From: Choristoneura fumiferana
Lineage: Eukaryota > Arthropoda > Insecta > Lepidoptera > Tortricidae
Length of the DNA: 64,000 bases
Direction of reading: 5' to 3'
Assembly (NCBI RefSeq): GCF_025370935.1
Contig: NC_133501.1
Span: 3,972,565 to 4,036,564 of the forward strand
Below, one piece after another: positions 45,881 through 57,495 of this stretch (positions within the stretch are counted from its first letter, which is position 1; each line of letters opens with the position of its first letter). Below the pieces are notes generated by a model. That model was not told the DNA's origin. It saw only the letters and a list, made by a program, of their open reading frames with translations, and ran no database searches. The position numbers and the translations under genes are program-made.

Positions 45881-46289
45881 TAACTAAAAAAAAGCGATGG
45901 AATATGTTCGTGACGTAAAAAATATCAAATTTCTTGTTTTAAACGGATGTTCGGCGTTCAACCTCCAGTGTTGTATATATAAGCTCCTTGGTCACGACGT
46001 GCATCTAGATGGCCATGCTGAAACGTGAAAAAAAAGTGTCATTGACGTAACTAAATACTTTCCACCCTAGAGATGAAAACGCAATTTTCCACCCGGCTAT
46101 CTACCCATGAAAATTAAACTTTCCGAACAGGAGAGATGAAAAATAAATGAAATGTTCTTTTCTGGAACGTTGTTGTCCGCTCTTTGTGGCCAGTACCCAA
46201 AATCCCATATTTAAAAAATAAAACTGTATTAAGGTCTGCCCTCACTAGGCAGCCTGGCTGCGGCAGCAAGTCGAACATAACGAGGCTGC

Positions 46290-46417
46290 AGGGCTACTAC
46301 GAAACTCGAAACTCGAAGTTCATATCGTACCGTCCCTCTCGCTCTCGTATTAAACAGTATAAGTGTCAGAGGGACCGCACGACACGAACTTCGAGTTTGG
46401 AGTTTCGTAGTAGCCCT
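46290..46417. mobile_element. Foldback element family F
   Basis: 'AGGGCTACTACGAAACTCG' to '..CGTAGTAGCCCT', a nearly perfect palindrome with a ~20-bp loop. Confidence 0.85.
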
Positions 46418-46663
46418 ACTGCATAGGAGCACCCGCACTGTATTGGGCAGCATGGGTGAAAACGAAATATTCGCGGATTATGTCGCGGGAAACAGCAGTA
46501 TTATATACTTTTAATTACACAGATGTTTTAAAATAATAACCAAGAACTATTAACGCGAATATATTTTGTTGCAATGGAATTATAATTACTGACGCATGTT
46601 TATAACAGTTTGTTCAAATATAGACGACCATGATTTCGCGTTTTGGACGCAGTAGAAATTATG

Positions 46664-46957
46664 TGGTGGCCTAGTGGTTTGACCTATCGCCTCTCAAGCA
46701 GAGGGTCGTGGGTTCAAACCCCGGCTCGCACCTCTGAGTTTTTCGAAATTCATGTGCGGAATTACATTTGAAATTTACTACGAGCTTTGCGGTGAAGGAA
46801 AACATCGTGAGGAAACCTGCACAAACCAGCGAAGCAATTCAATGGTGCGTGTGAAGTTCCCAATCCGCACTGGGCCCGCGTGAGAACTACGGCCCAAGCC
46901 CTCTTGTTCTGAGAGGAGGCCTGTGCCCAGCAGTGGGACGTATATAGGCTGGGATGA
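46664..46957 (+). mobile_element. tRNA-derived SINE with RTE-type tail (family S2)
   Basis: The head has a GTGGCCTAGTGGTTTGACC A-box region and a GGGTTCAAACCCC B box. The body includes 'AAACATCGTGAGGAAACC', and the tail '..CAGCAGTGGGACGTATATAGG' ends in GATGATGAT, as in RTE LINEs. Mobilisation by an RTE partner is inferred from the shared tail. Confidence 0.82.
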
Positions 46958-47573
46958 TGATGAGAAATTATTGTCCTTTATATTATTTGAAGTAAAAAAT
47001 ATTCGATCTTAGAAAATGTAATATAATATCTATACAATACTTTACAATACAATACAATACAATACAGTTTTTGCTAGTTGAGTCATGAGGAAAACATATT
47101 TAATGTATTAGCATAACAAAGTACGAAGTAAGTACATCACGTTGCAACACATGCCATCGCAAAGTTGTAAAATAACAATTAATATTAATTTATTCGTTTT
47201 TTCACGAATTAATAAGTTTTTGTTAAAACTTTCAATTTCAATACAATTTTTTTTGCTGGTTGTACTTTTTGTTGACTGTACCTACTTGCATTGTCGTCCA
47301 AACTATATTTCTGTACCTTTCAAGTCGATATCATCAATTGTTGAGGAGTTCAGTCTTGCGGAGACGATCCTGGCCGGACTACCACGATGTCACTGCCAGA
47401 TTGATAAATTTCAAGTCAATCTGTGAACACTGGAAATATTAAGATTGTTTTTTTGGAATCATTTTGTATTTTTTATTTAAATTCCAAATTTTTACTTTTA
47501 CGGTCATCCCGTAAAACCTAAATTGAAAATACAAACTGAAATATAGATGCACAGAAAAACCAGAAAAATAAGA

Positions 47574-47643
47574 CCAGCACTGGGAACCGAACCCGGGTCC
47601 TCGGCATTCCGTGCCGCGTGCTATACCGCTACACCACTGCTGG
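47574..47643 (-). mobile_element. tRNA-like head of SINE family S1
   Basis: 70 nt on the minus strand with closing stem CCAGCA/TGCTGG and middle arm CGGCA/TGCCG. The body extends left to 47440. Confidence 0.7.
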
Positions 47644-48288
47644 ACAACGGTACAGAGACGAATTTCCCCTATGCGCCACATATCTCAGCTTGTTTGTTTC
47701 TTATTTTAGGCACTTAGCTGGAAATATGTCAAATTTAACTTGCAAGATTGACTTGGAAGTCCCAACCTTGATATTGTATGCGCATAACAATTTGTGAAAA
47801 TAAACATTTTTCATTTTTTTCATTTTCATTTTCATTTTTTCAAGATTTGACTCGCACACACATCCTACTTCCTACTATTATGAAAGTTTGTGAGTGAGTG
47901 AGTATGTTAATTACTCCTTCACGCTGAAACAGCTGGACGGATTTGGATGTAAGTCAAAAAGTTTGTTTATAATCTGGATTAAAACATAGGATACTCTTTA
48001 TCCCGATATTCCCAAGGGATATGGATAAAATCTCGAAACAACGAACGCTGGGCTTAGTCATGAAATTTGACATGATTATTTTAAATGCAACGTGACGTCA
48101 ATGAAAACCACAGTTTAATTTTCGGAAATTCCCACGGGCGCCCATTTTTCAAAAATCCTAAAATTTCAATTCAGCTGCTGGATCTAATCTTCTGCTATAG
48201 TAATTGTTCTTATAAATACAAAGGTCAACTTATACTGGTAATTGTATTTTTTCGTTTTTATAGCAAAACTTACAAGTTAAGTCGAATA

Positions 48289-48292
<4 letters not shown>

Positions 48293-48352
<60 letters not shown>
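48293..48352. repeat. (TA)n microsatellite
   Basis: An almost uninterrupted ATAT run next to a family T retroelement. Confidence 0.95.
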
Positions 48353-48354
<2 letters not shown>

Positions 48355-48360
<6 letters not shown>

Positions 48361-48631
48361 TATTCGACTGGATGGCAAACGAGCAAGTGGGTCTCCTGAT
48401 GGTAAGAGATCACCACCGCCCATAAACATCTGCAACACCAGGGGTATTGCAGATGCGTTGCCAACCTAGAGGCCTAAGATGGGATACCTCACGTGCCAGT
48501 AATTTCACCGGCTGTCTTACTCTCCACGCCGAAACACAACAGTGCAAACACTGCTGTTTCACGGCAGGATTAGCGAGCAAGATGGTGGTAGCAATCCGGG
48601 CGGACCTTGCACAAGGTCCTACCACCTGCAA
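48355..48631 (-). mobile_element. Family T retroelement
   Basis: Almost identical to the 1692 copy. A (TA)n run at 48293-48352 directly abuts the T-rich end. Confidence 0.85.
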
Positions 48632-48846
48632 AATAACTACATAAATTAGTCAAAATATTACATAAATTAGTCAAAATATTACATAAATTAGTCCAAATTT
48701 ATAAATGAATAAAGAAGCACACGTCAGGAGATAGATTCTCGTTCCCGAGAACATTATCAGAAGTTACCGAGAACGTCTCATGCTGAAAGTTTAGCAACTT
48801 TGGAAACTTCTTGTCGGTGCATTGCTACACTGACTAAGTATTCTAT

Positions 48847-49016
48847 GCAGATGAACTCTGGTTGGTTGAGTTCAAAATGCGTCAGTATAGTGGTGGCTTT
48901 GAGTATTTATCTAGATAAATCCACTCCTTGAGTATTTATCCAGATAAATACTCAAAGAGTGGTGGTGATGTAGGATTTGTACGATCTGTGCGTGTTCTTA
49001 CAGTGTGGAGGTGTAG
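48847..49016 (+). mobile_element. Degenerate hammerhead-family remnant
   Basis: It keeps AGATGAACTC..GAGTTC and GCGTCAG, but GAAA is AAAA and the upstream box is gone. A short palindromic insertion (48901-48957) splits it. The end '..TTCTTACAGTGTGGAGGTG' matches the family. Confidence 0.65.
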
Positions 49017-49601
49017 GAGTGACAAAATGGCAAAAACTAAACCCTAAAAATGTATTTAAAAAATTTAACGACTTCATAAAACCAAGAAAGACTTCAAACT
49101 GGTAGAAAAATAATTTTGTGTTTTTTTTTAGGTAAATACAATTTATTCTACTAATATCCCACTTATATTACAAATTCGAAATTATGTAAGTCTGTTTGTT
49201 TGTTCGTTTGTTACTTCATCACGTCTAAACCGCTGAACCGATTTAGATGAAATTCGATAGACAGATAATTTGAGTCATGGGGAAGCACATAGGATAGTTT
49301 TTATCCCGGAAATTGCATAGTTCCCGCGGGATAGCGATAAACGAATACTACGCGGACGGAGTCGCGGATAACAGGCTAGTGTTATGTAAACTATAATTTT
49401 TATTGTAATACGGAAATTAACATAAAATCTATTGACTCAGGCGGTCGACAAATTAATATATTCAAGGCTGCACTTTTGTATCTACATTACGATTTTGCTT
49501 GCTCTGTGATATCATCAAAAGAAGGTAGGGTAAATCATCAATTACTGGCCACCGTTCAATAACTGGCCACCATAAACTAAAACTAAAATCTAGTAAAAAA
49601 A

Positions 49602-49805
49602 GTGAACTAAAAGAATTTCCTTGCTCACCCGCGACCTTACGATAGCTAAGCTTATGCAAAATATGCGTGTTCATGCAGTTCCTCCACCTCCACACTGTAA
49701 AAACACACACAAATCACACAAACCCATCTATCACCACCACCACACTACACTGACGCGTTTCGAACTCAACCAGAGCTCATCTTCAGAGTGACACAACCGT
49801 ACACC
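49602..49805 (-). mobile_element. Hammerhead-bearing short element abutting a LINE
   Basis: A single minus-oriented copy of the family at 4227 and 54333, lacking the inverted hook. Its inner edge ends directly at the 5' truncation of the CR1-like LINE RT frame. No clear target duplication was found. Confidence 0.75.
49748..49790 (-). ncRNA. Hammerhead ribozyme motif, intact core
   Basis: On the minus strand the CTGAAGA box, GAGCTC/GAGTTC stem II with TGGTT loop, GAAA and GTC are all present, with CACT/AGTG as stem I. It is antisense to the adjacent LINE. Confidence 0.72.
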
Positions 49806-51327
49806 ATTTAAAAATAACAGAAAAAATATTGATTGAGCAAATACATTACTTCTTAGATAACCACAATGCATTATCAGATGTGCAGCATGGGTTTCGTAAG
49901 AGGCGAAGCACGACGACTGCTCTGATGCGTTTTGCTGATGATATTAACGATAAATTAGACAAAAGAATGTATGTAGCTGTGTTGTTTATAGATTTTAAAA
50001 AGGCATTTGACACACTGGACCACGAGTTGCTACTGCAAGCTATGCACGAGTGTGGGATTCGAGGTCCCGTGAGTCAATGGTTCCGTAGTTATTTAAAAAA
50101 CCGAACATTGTATACTATGATTAATGGGGAAAGAGGAGAGGAAGCAGACGTCGTGTATGGTGTGCCGACCGGGTCTGTGTATGGGCCTGTGGGCTACACC
50201 ATGCACGTGAACAGCGTTAGCAACGTGGTTGAACACTGCTCCACTTACATGTACGCGGACGACACGTGCCTGGTGTGCGCCCATAGGGATGTTGCAACCA
50301 TACAACATCAGCTTCAAGCTGACTTTAATAATTTGTTACGGTGGGCACACGATAATGGCATCATCCTTAATGTCGCGAAGACGAAGTGTATGTTGATTAA
50401 TTCTCCGCGCATGAGGAAACCCCATGAGCCAATTGAAATCGTCGGGCACTCCTACGAGTGCTTGCATAATGGTTTGTCTATGTGTAATTGTCATCCTTTA
50501 GAGGTTGTGGATACCTATAGGTACCTTGGCCTCACGATAGATTGTAATTTCAATTGGAAACCTCATGTCGAGAACGTTTGCAATAAGCTCAGATCTATTC
50601 TATGTAAGTTTAAAAACCTGAAGTGCGTACTCAACAGGGCGACATTGCTTACATTGTATCACGCTTTGGCTGACTCAGTAATTAGCTATGGACTGGCTGC
50701 ATACGGTCGTACCTTTCAAACGTACCTAAATAGAATTTTGAACCTACAATTAAGATTGCTAAAAGTGATTATAAGTAAAAAAGAAAAAAAAAACTGTAAA
50801 GGTAAATACAACACTTTGTTTAAGAAATTTGACATCTTACCTGTGCATGCCAAATTCAAATACCTGTTAGCAGTTGATCAGTATGGTAGCCGTGATTTTA
50901 AAGTGTGTAAGACATATAACCATAATTTAAGAATAACGTCGCGTGTGAGCTATAAGGAACCAAGATCTTGTAACTACTACGGACAAAGAACGAGAGCTTA
51001 TCTAATCCCGCGGATCTTCAATAAACTTTTCCCTGAAACAGAGTGTATGAGTAAAGGAGCATTTAAAACCAGAGTCAAAGCGTATTTGATAGATGATTTC
51101 TTGGAGGAAAATAATTAATTAACTATCATAAAACTAAGTTATAAAATATAAAACTACACGATGTAATTTAATTAATAGTAGGTACCTATTGTTGAATATT
51201 ATAATGTTAAAAATAAGGAGTGTAGTATTCGCCAACAAACTGTTTTGCAGTTTGGCGAAGTATTTGTCATAAATTTAATGTATTTCTTTTTGTTGAGATA
51301 AATAAAAAAAAAAAAAAAAAAAAAAAA
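49806..51327 (+). mobile_element. CR1-like LINE, 5'-truncated, intact RT segment
   Basis: The open frame 49829-51118 (and upstream in frame to ~49806) covers RT from the SDVQHGFRKRRSTTTAL block through FIDFKKAFDTLDHELL, GVPTGSVYGP (usually QGS) and the catalytic YMYADDTC, to the C-terminal LADSVISYGLAAYG region. A 3' hairpin (51229-51259) and a 25-base A-run (51303-51327) follow. The endonuclease is missing. GVPTGS in place of GVPQGS may reduce activity. The full catalytic ADD and the open frame suggest a recent insertion. Confidence 0.88.
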
Positions 51328-51385
51328 GTAAGAAACACAAGCTAAGATATGAGGTGCATAGGGAAATTCGTGTCGGTACCGTTGA

Positions 51386-51455
51386 CCATCAGTGGTGTAG
51401 CGGTATAGCACGCGGTACGGATTACCGAGGACCTGGGTTCGATTCCCAGTGATGG
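51386..51455 (+). mobile_element. tRNA-like head of SINE family S1, variant stems
   Basis: 70 nt with closing stem CCATCA/TGATGG and middle arm CGGTA/TACCG. Both stems differ from 44641 by paired changes. An identical duplicate lies at 51768-51837. Confidence 0.72.
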
Positions 51456-51767
51456 TCTTATTTTTCTGTTTTTTCTGTGCATCTATATTTCAGTTTGTAT
51501 TTTCAATTTCGGTTTTACGGGATGACCGTAAAAGTAAAAATTTGGAATTGAAATAAAAAAATACAAAAAGATTCCAAAAAACCAATCTTAATTTGATTGC
51601 TTAGAAACGATATCTCTTGTCCGGGTGAGCGGATAGTTCCAAAGGAATGCCGAAAAAGTTTGAGGGCTTACGGCATAGATGTCGCTAGCGTCGCTGCTTA
51701 AGTGACTAAGTAAGAAACACAAGCTGAGATATGAGGTGCATAGGGAAATTCGTGTCGGTACCGTTGA

Positions 51768-51837
51768 CCATCAGTGGTGTAGCGGTATAGCACGCGGTAC
51801 GGATTACCGAGGACCTGGGTTCGATTCCCAGTGATGG
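51768..51837 (+). mobile_element. tRNA-like head of SINE family S1, duplicate
   Basis: Identical to 51386-51455 and part of the tandem duplication described above. Confidence 0.72.
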
Positions 51838-53029
51838 TCTTATTTTTCTGTTTTTTCTGTGCATCTATATTTCAGTTTGTATTTTCAATTTCGGTTTTAC
51901 GGGATGACCGTAAAAGTAAAAATTTGGAATTGAAATAAAAAAATACAAAAAGATTCCAAAAAACCAATCTTAATTTAATGCAATCTTTTTGCTGACTGTA
52001 TTTTTTGTTGACTGTATTTTCGTTGTCATCTAAATACCTTTCAAGTCGGTTCCATTAACCGTTGAGGAGTTCCATCCTGCGCAGACGATCATAGCCGGAC
52101 CACACCAGACTTTAAAATAATAAAAATAAGAATTATTTTATTCGTAATTCGCAAAAATAAAATATATACATAGTTGACAGAATGAGTTGATTTACTTCCA
52201 AATTAATATATTTTCATTTGATATATATGTATAAGTATGCCTAATTTCACGTCAATTCGACCACTGGAAGTGAATCAAAATTAACTTGCAAGATTCGACC
52301 CAACAAACACGGCAAACTAAATAAAAGCTTGTGATAAGTTTTTGTTAAAAATATAATTTTTAAGACAAGGTTTTTTGCTGACTGTACTTACTTTAAGTTG
52401 ACTGTATTCGCATTGAAGACTTCTTTCCTGCTTAGACGACCCTGGCCGTAGTAGCAGGATGTCACTACCAGATTGTATTATCACCAAATTTACATAAGTA
52501 ATGCCAAATTTCATACAAATTTCAATACAATGAGAACGGACAATGTGGTATTTGACTATTTTGTATATGTTTTATAAATTAAAACTACATAATGCCTGTT
52601 ATCGAATAGAGAAACAATTATTAAGCTACCTTTACAAATAACAAAGTTATAAAAAGGTTTGAAATTCAAGATTAGACAGAAAAAGACATACTGGCTTGTG
52701 ACGTCACACGCCAGTACCGCCATACTTGCTGCATAGAGAAAAGCGTTTGAGAAAGAGACAGGTATATAGGTTTTCAAAAAATCAATATAAATCCAATTTT
52801 CAACCGATTTAAGTTTTCTTTTTGCTAAACACTGTCTGTACATCTATATTTATATAATAATATTAAGATATGGCAAATTCGGGAGTTGTCAAATACCGTA
52901 TTTAAGCACATAACAGGTTCCGTGCAATTCAATGCATCTGTAGATACCTATTTTATTGGAGAATCAAATTGAATTCAAAAGAGGAAGCTTAAACAATTAT
53001 TTTCTTACACAATATATTTCTTTTTCTAG

Positions 53030-53202
53030 ACCTGTCCGGTTCCACACAAGCGATCTACGATATAATCAACAAGGTACAGCCGTCGTCGTTCATTGGGGCT
53101 TTCAAGATCAAAGACTCTATCGGATCCCTAAGCAAAGAGATAGTATCCCAGCTTAAATCCGAGAGTGCGACATTAGACTCTTCCAACAGCAGCAGCAACT
53201 AG
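53030..53202 (+). CDS. Orphan terminal exon of a paralogue of the micro-exon gene
   Basis: A plus-strand exon with acceptor TTTTTCTAG. It opens in phase 1 with LSGSTQAIYDIINKVQP and continues for 56 residues to a Ser/Asn-rich end (..SSNSSSN) and TAG. The start aligns with E21 (DLSYARQEISDIINTV). It points the opposite way from the main gene. I could not find matching upstream plus-strand exons between 37.7 and 53 kb. It is either the last exon of a neighbouring inverted gene with long introns, or an isolated remnant. Confidence 0.65.
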
Positions 53203-54332
53203 AAAGTTATTGTCGCTCGGGAGGGACTCGTCAGTTTTCGTTTTCCTGAAGATTCAAATGAGAAAGAAAAAGAAAACCGATCTTTTGTTTCGAATTCCGA
53301 ACGACATTAACAAACTAGTTTAATGTGTATATTTGCCAACGTTGATAAAAAATACAAATACAAGAATGTTACACAAATATCGTATAAAACATAAAACAAC
53401 GCGCGAACACCCAAAACTACACAAGAAGTCAATTACAGAACGAAATGGCAATTGGCCGCCGCGTCCGCTCGCTCCCCCGGGCTCGACGTTTGACAACAGC
53501 TGCAACCTAGTAATACCATGAAACTGGACAAGCGTCGCCCGTCATACAATTTGCAATGAAACAACACTGCGAATAAGCTAAGTTATACTTGTCCACTATA
53601 TAAGCTAAACTTGGAAGATTCCGTATAAAATACGAAATCCTTAGAAAAATATTCTTAATTTTTTCTTAATGGCTACGGAACCCTATTTTGGGCGTGTCCG
53701 ACACGCTCTTGGCCGGTTTTTTTGAAAATGCTCCGCACGAGTACGTAACGCTTAATCAAACATTTGGTCAACGTCATTTGGTATCTTGTAACTGGTTCTA
53801 AAATGGTTTTTTTATAGTTCTAATCAGTTCGTGGAAGTTAATTATACCTACCAATTTTAAATGTTGTATGTTACATGGTTATCCACGGCCTACAAGCAGC
53901 TCTCTATCGCTTCTATTGTTTCAAATGAACAGAACGAAAATAATCAGAATATTATGATTAGGAAGGTCGTAGGTCAGTTGGGATTCAATGCTGTTGTACA
54001 GTCAGCAACGAAAGTTGGTGAACGAAATACGATTTCAAAAATTACTTGACATTAGCACTTAAGTTGCTGGACAGAAGTGCAAACAAAATTACTTACATCT
54101 TAGAATTCCAATAATTATATGTCGCACGGGCGGTACTAGAATTACGAACATCGACTCATTAATGGCCTCAGTCTTCGACTTCGGGCTTCTAATAGACTCT
54201 CGTTCGTAATTACTTATTTACCGCCCTTAAGACACAATGTACTATTTCATATTACTAGTTTAGTTAAAAAAAGTAATTAATGTACTTTTACTCATTAAAT
54301 AACGCACTTTCGATATCAGTTTAAAGTTTTCT

Positions 54333-54660
54333 AATTTATTGAATCAGGCGTTACTTTGCGGAGGTCCATATCAATGAACTAAAAGAATTTAAACAAAAAC
54401 GAAACGAAACGCAACTAAAACGGTGGTTGTGGTTCGTTAGTCTAACAACTGGTAGCATGGTGTACGGTTGTGTCACTCTGAAGATGAGCTCTGGTTGAGT
54501 TCGAAACGCGTCAGTGTAGTGTGGTGGTGATAGATGGGTTTGTGTGATTTGTGTGTGTTCTTACAGTGTGGAGGTGGAGGAACTGCATGAACACGCATAT
54601 TTTGCATAAGCTTAGCTATCGTAAGGTCGCGGGTGAGCAAGGAAATTCTTTTAGTTCATT
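54333..54660 (+). mobile_element. Hammerhead-bearing short Penelope-like element, complete
   Basis: 328 bp flanked by the 10-bp direct repeat AAAGTTTTCT (54323-54332 and 54661-54670). It starts with a ~57-bp inverted copy of the family's 3' end (AATTTATTGAATCAGG..), followed by the direct unit with the ribozyme and the end TTAGTTCATT. There is no ORF, so it must be mobilised in trans. Confidence 0.82.
54474..54516 (+). ncRNA. Hammerhead ribozyme motif, intact core
   Basis: The same 43-nt arrangement as at 4647 with loop TGGTT in stem II. All core positions match the type-I consensus apart from the extra U before stem II. Confidence 0.73.
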
Positions 54661-54790
54661 AAAGTTTTCTGATAGGTATATGTTATATTTAGAATAATCC
54701 CCTGGCTACACTTAACGATTACAGCCTGTATACACAGTTTTACACTGGCCGGTGTGAAATGAACCACGACAACGAAGTTACAGTTACCAA

Positions 54791-55062
54791 TGAACTGAAA
54801 TAATATTTGCTCACCCGCGACCTTATGTTAGCTACGTTTATGCAAGAAAGTGTGTTCATGCCGTTCCTCCACCTTCACTCTGTAAGAACTCGCACAAACC
54901 CGTCTATCACCACCACACTACACTAACGCGTTTCGAACTCAACCATAACACACATTTCTTGCATAAATGTAGCTATCATAAGGTCGCGGGTGAGCAAAGT
55001 AATTGGTAAAATCATTGATATGGACATCCGCAAAGTAACGCCTGATTCAATAAATTATTTAT
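54791..55062 (-). mobile_element. Hammerhead-family element with the ribozyme partly deleted
   Basis: Minus-oriented and flanked by AGTTACCAA (54782-54790 and 55063-55071). The GAAA half of the ribozyme remains, but the CTGANGA half is replaced by sequence repeated from elsewhere in the element. The 3' end retains '..ACGCCTGATTCAATAAATT'. Confidence 0.72.
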
Positions 55063-55849
55063 AGTTACCAACAATCATCAGAGACACAATGTCGTGACAT
55101 GTTGGCACAATAAATATCATTGGTTGGCACTCTTCTCGGTGATTCTCCAAATTCAAACTGAAGTTAAGAAATACGTAATATTTTCAGCTACTTTTGAAAA
55201 AATAGTGTACCTACCTACATCTTTCTTTTTCTGTTGTTTCAGTTGTCAATCGATATTGATAGTGATACTTGTATTAAATTAAGTTCAATAACGTATGAAA
55301 CTTCATAACTAGGTGTTATGAAAAGGATGTTTCATTATGAACACTCGTTGCTGGCTGTACATACTATATATTGACGTCGTAAGCGGCCATATCTAAAAAC
55401 CCAATGTTAACTGTGCCCCAATTAGTTAAATATACGCAGTGAGCGATCATTTTATAATAGACTGTTTAGACCCTGTTATTTTCTTTTGGTAAATGAACAA
55501 GCGGATTATCTGATAGGAAATTATCACCACCGATGAATACTAACAACTCAAGGAGAGTCCCTGGCCTTGAAACCTATATTGAGTTCGCAGAATAATAAAA
55601 TAATACGCACATGTGACGTTCACATGCCAACACTAAGGTTGGCAGGTTTGGGCAAAACATTTTACTTCCCAAAAATTTATAGCAGTAGTTTTACTTCCTA
55701 AACGAGTTCTACGCACATTTACATTTCATATTTTATTCATTTGGTCAAATTATCATTTGGCATAAATTGTCAATTATTATAGTCTTTAAGCAAACGATTT
55801 GAAACTCTTGGACCGTGAGGCCAAGAGCACAAAAACTTTTTAAATTTAA

Positions 55850-56400
55850 AAAACCGGCCAAGAGCGTGTCGGCAACGCCCAAGACGCGCACCTTTAGAAC
55901 GAATCACATTACTAATAGGTATAAACTTTGTATAAAACAAAACATGATTGAGTTTTAAAATGAGAACATTTTGAATTGTGTCGGTTTCGTTCTAAATGTG
56001 TAGGGTTCCATAGCCATTACGAAAAGTCAAGTAATATTTTTCTAAGGATTTCGTATTGTATGTGTACGGAATCTCTCAAGTTTAGGTAATATTTTATACC
56101 TTAGGTTGCTATTTACTCATAAACTACTAATAATTCTCAAGCAAACTTAGCCTTTATAGTTTTCCTTGAAAGTTTGATATACTTTCTAACATCCTGAATT
56201 TTTTGAAATTTTTCCATCCACCGGTTTAGATTTTAGAGGGGGGGGGAGGGGACGACGCTCGATTTTAATGAAAATTTGCACTTTCAAGACGAATATTTCG
56301 CAAAATAAAATACTGAATAGAAAAATCGTCTTAGCAAACCCCTAATGGTTTTAAAATACCTATCCAACAATACCCCACACTATACGGTTGGATGAGAAAA
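55850..56400 (+). repeat. Dispersed repeat, same family as 27315
   Basis: Begins 'CCGGCCAAGAGCGTGTCGGC' and includes a G-run (56239-56253). The end is replaced by a fragment of another repeat. Confidence 0.7.
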
Positions 56401-57351
56401 ATAAATCACCCCACTTTACGTCTAAACGGAAAATTGCATAGTTCCTGCGGGATAGTTAAACGAATACGCGGAACGAGTCGCGGGCAATAGCTAGTTATTA
56501 AATAAAACTTCGCATTAGTTTTTTTTGGTTGGCAACCCTATTCTACGCTCATTTCAATGTGGTGCGTTCCACTGTCACCTAATAACCGGCATACCAATGA
56601 AAACGCACACAGCTAAACATGTCCTTGTCTCTCTACTAATGTAGTAGCTACTGCGCTACCAAAACAAGGCATAAAGCCTGAAACACAGAGAGAGAGAGTA
56701 TGAAAGATGGCACACAGAATACCGTGCGGGTAAGCGTGGCGCAGGGCGCAGGTCTTTCCGAAAGCGCTGGTAGTTTAAAAATGACGTGTAAAAGTGCCCA
56801 TTGCGGCCTATTTACTGAATAAATGATTTTGATTTTGACTTTGCAGCAGGTGCGGATCCAGTACCCTTAGTGTAAGTTTTCGGTTACAAAATACGTCTCT
56901 AGCGGAACGTTTGCGATCTTCGTGTTTCCATACAAATTGAGATTTTAACGCGAACGCGATCGAGACATATTTTGTAACCGAAAACTTGCACTAAGGGCAC
57001 AGCCCTCAAAAAAGGTTGTGGTCACAGCCACTCAAAAATCGGTCAAGTGCGAGTCGGAGTATGCCCCTCGCCCATGAACCATCATGACTCCGTGCATCAA
57101 GACATTGGCCTATCGATCTCGCTAGACTGACTGTGAAAGGGTGTCTTCACAATTCTTTTTGGGTTGTGGGCATGCCCATCGTGCCCACAACGGTAGATCC
57201 GCCCTTGTGGCGCAGTATTCTGTGTGCCCTCTTCCACGTTAGATCGAATATTACAACCGGCACCGCCTGCGCCGCGCCGCTCCGCTTCCGGCGTCAGTGT
57301 GTTTCTACCTTAAGATAGAAACGCGGTATCCATGCCGGCACCACTTGTACT

Positions 57352-57495
57352 TCCCAGCCTATATACGTCCCACTGCTGGGCACAGGCCTCCTCTCCGAAT
57401 GGGAGGGCCCAATGCGGATGCGGATTGGGAACTTCACACACCACCATTGTGTGTGCACGTTTCCCAACGATGATTTCCTTCACCGTAAAGCTCGT
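57352..57495 (-). mobile_element. SINE family S2, 3' half, interrupted
   Basis: The tail and body up to '..GTAAAGCTCGTGG', where a family T element is inserted. Confidence 0.75.

Larger units (their letters stand above)
51328..51975. repeat. Tandem duplication of a ~378-bp SINE-containing unit
   Basis: 51328-51595 and 51706-51975 are almost identical, beginning GTAAGAAACACAAGCT and ending ..AACCAATCTTAATTT. Both contain the same tRNA-like head. The LINE poly(A) stops exactly where the first copy begins. Confidence 0.88.
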
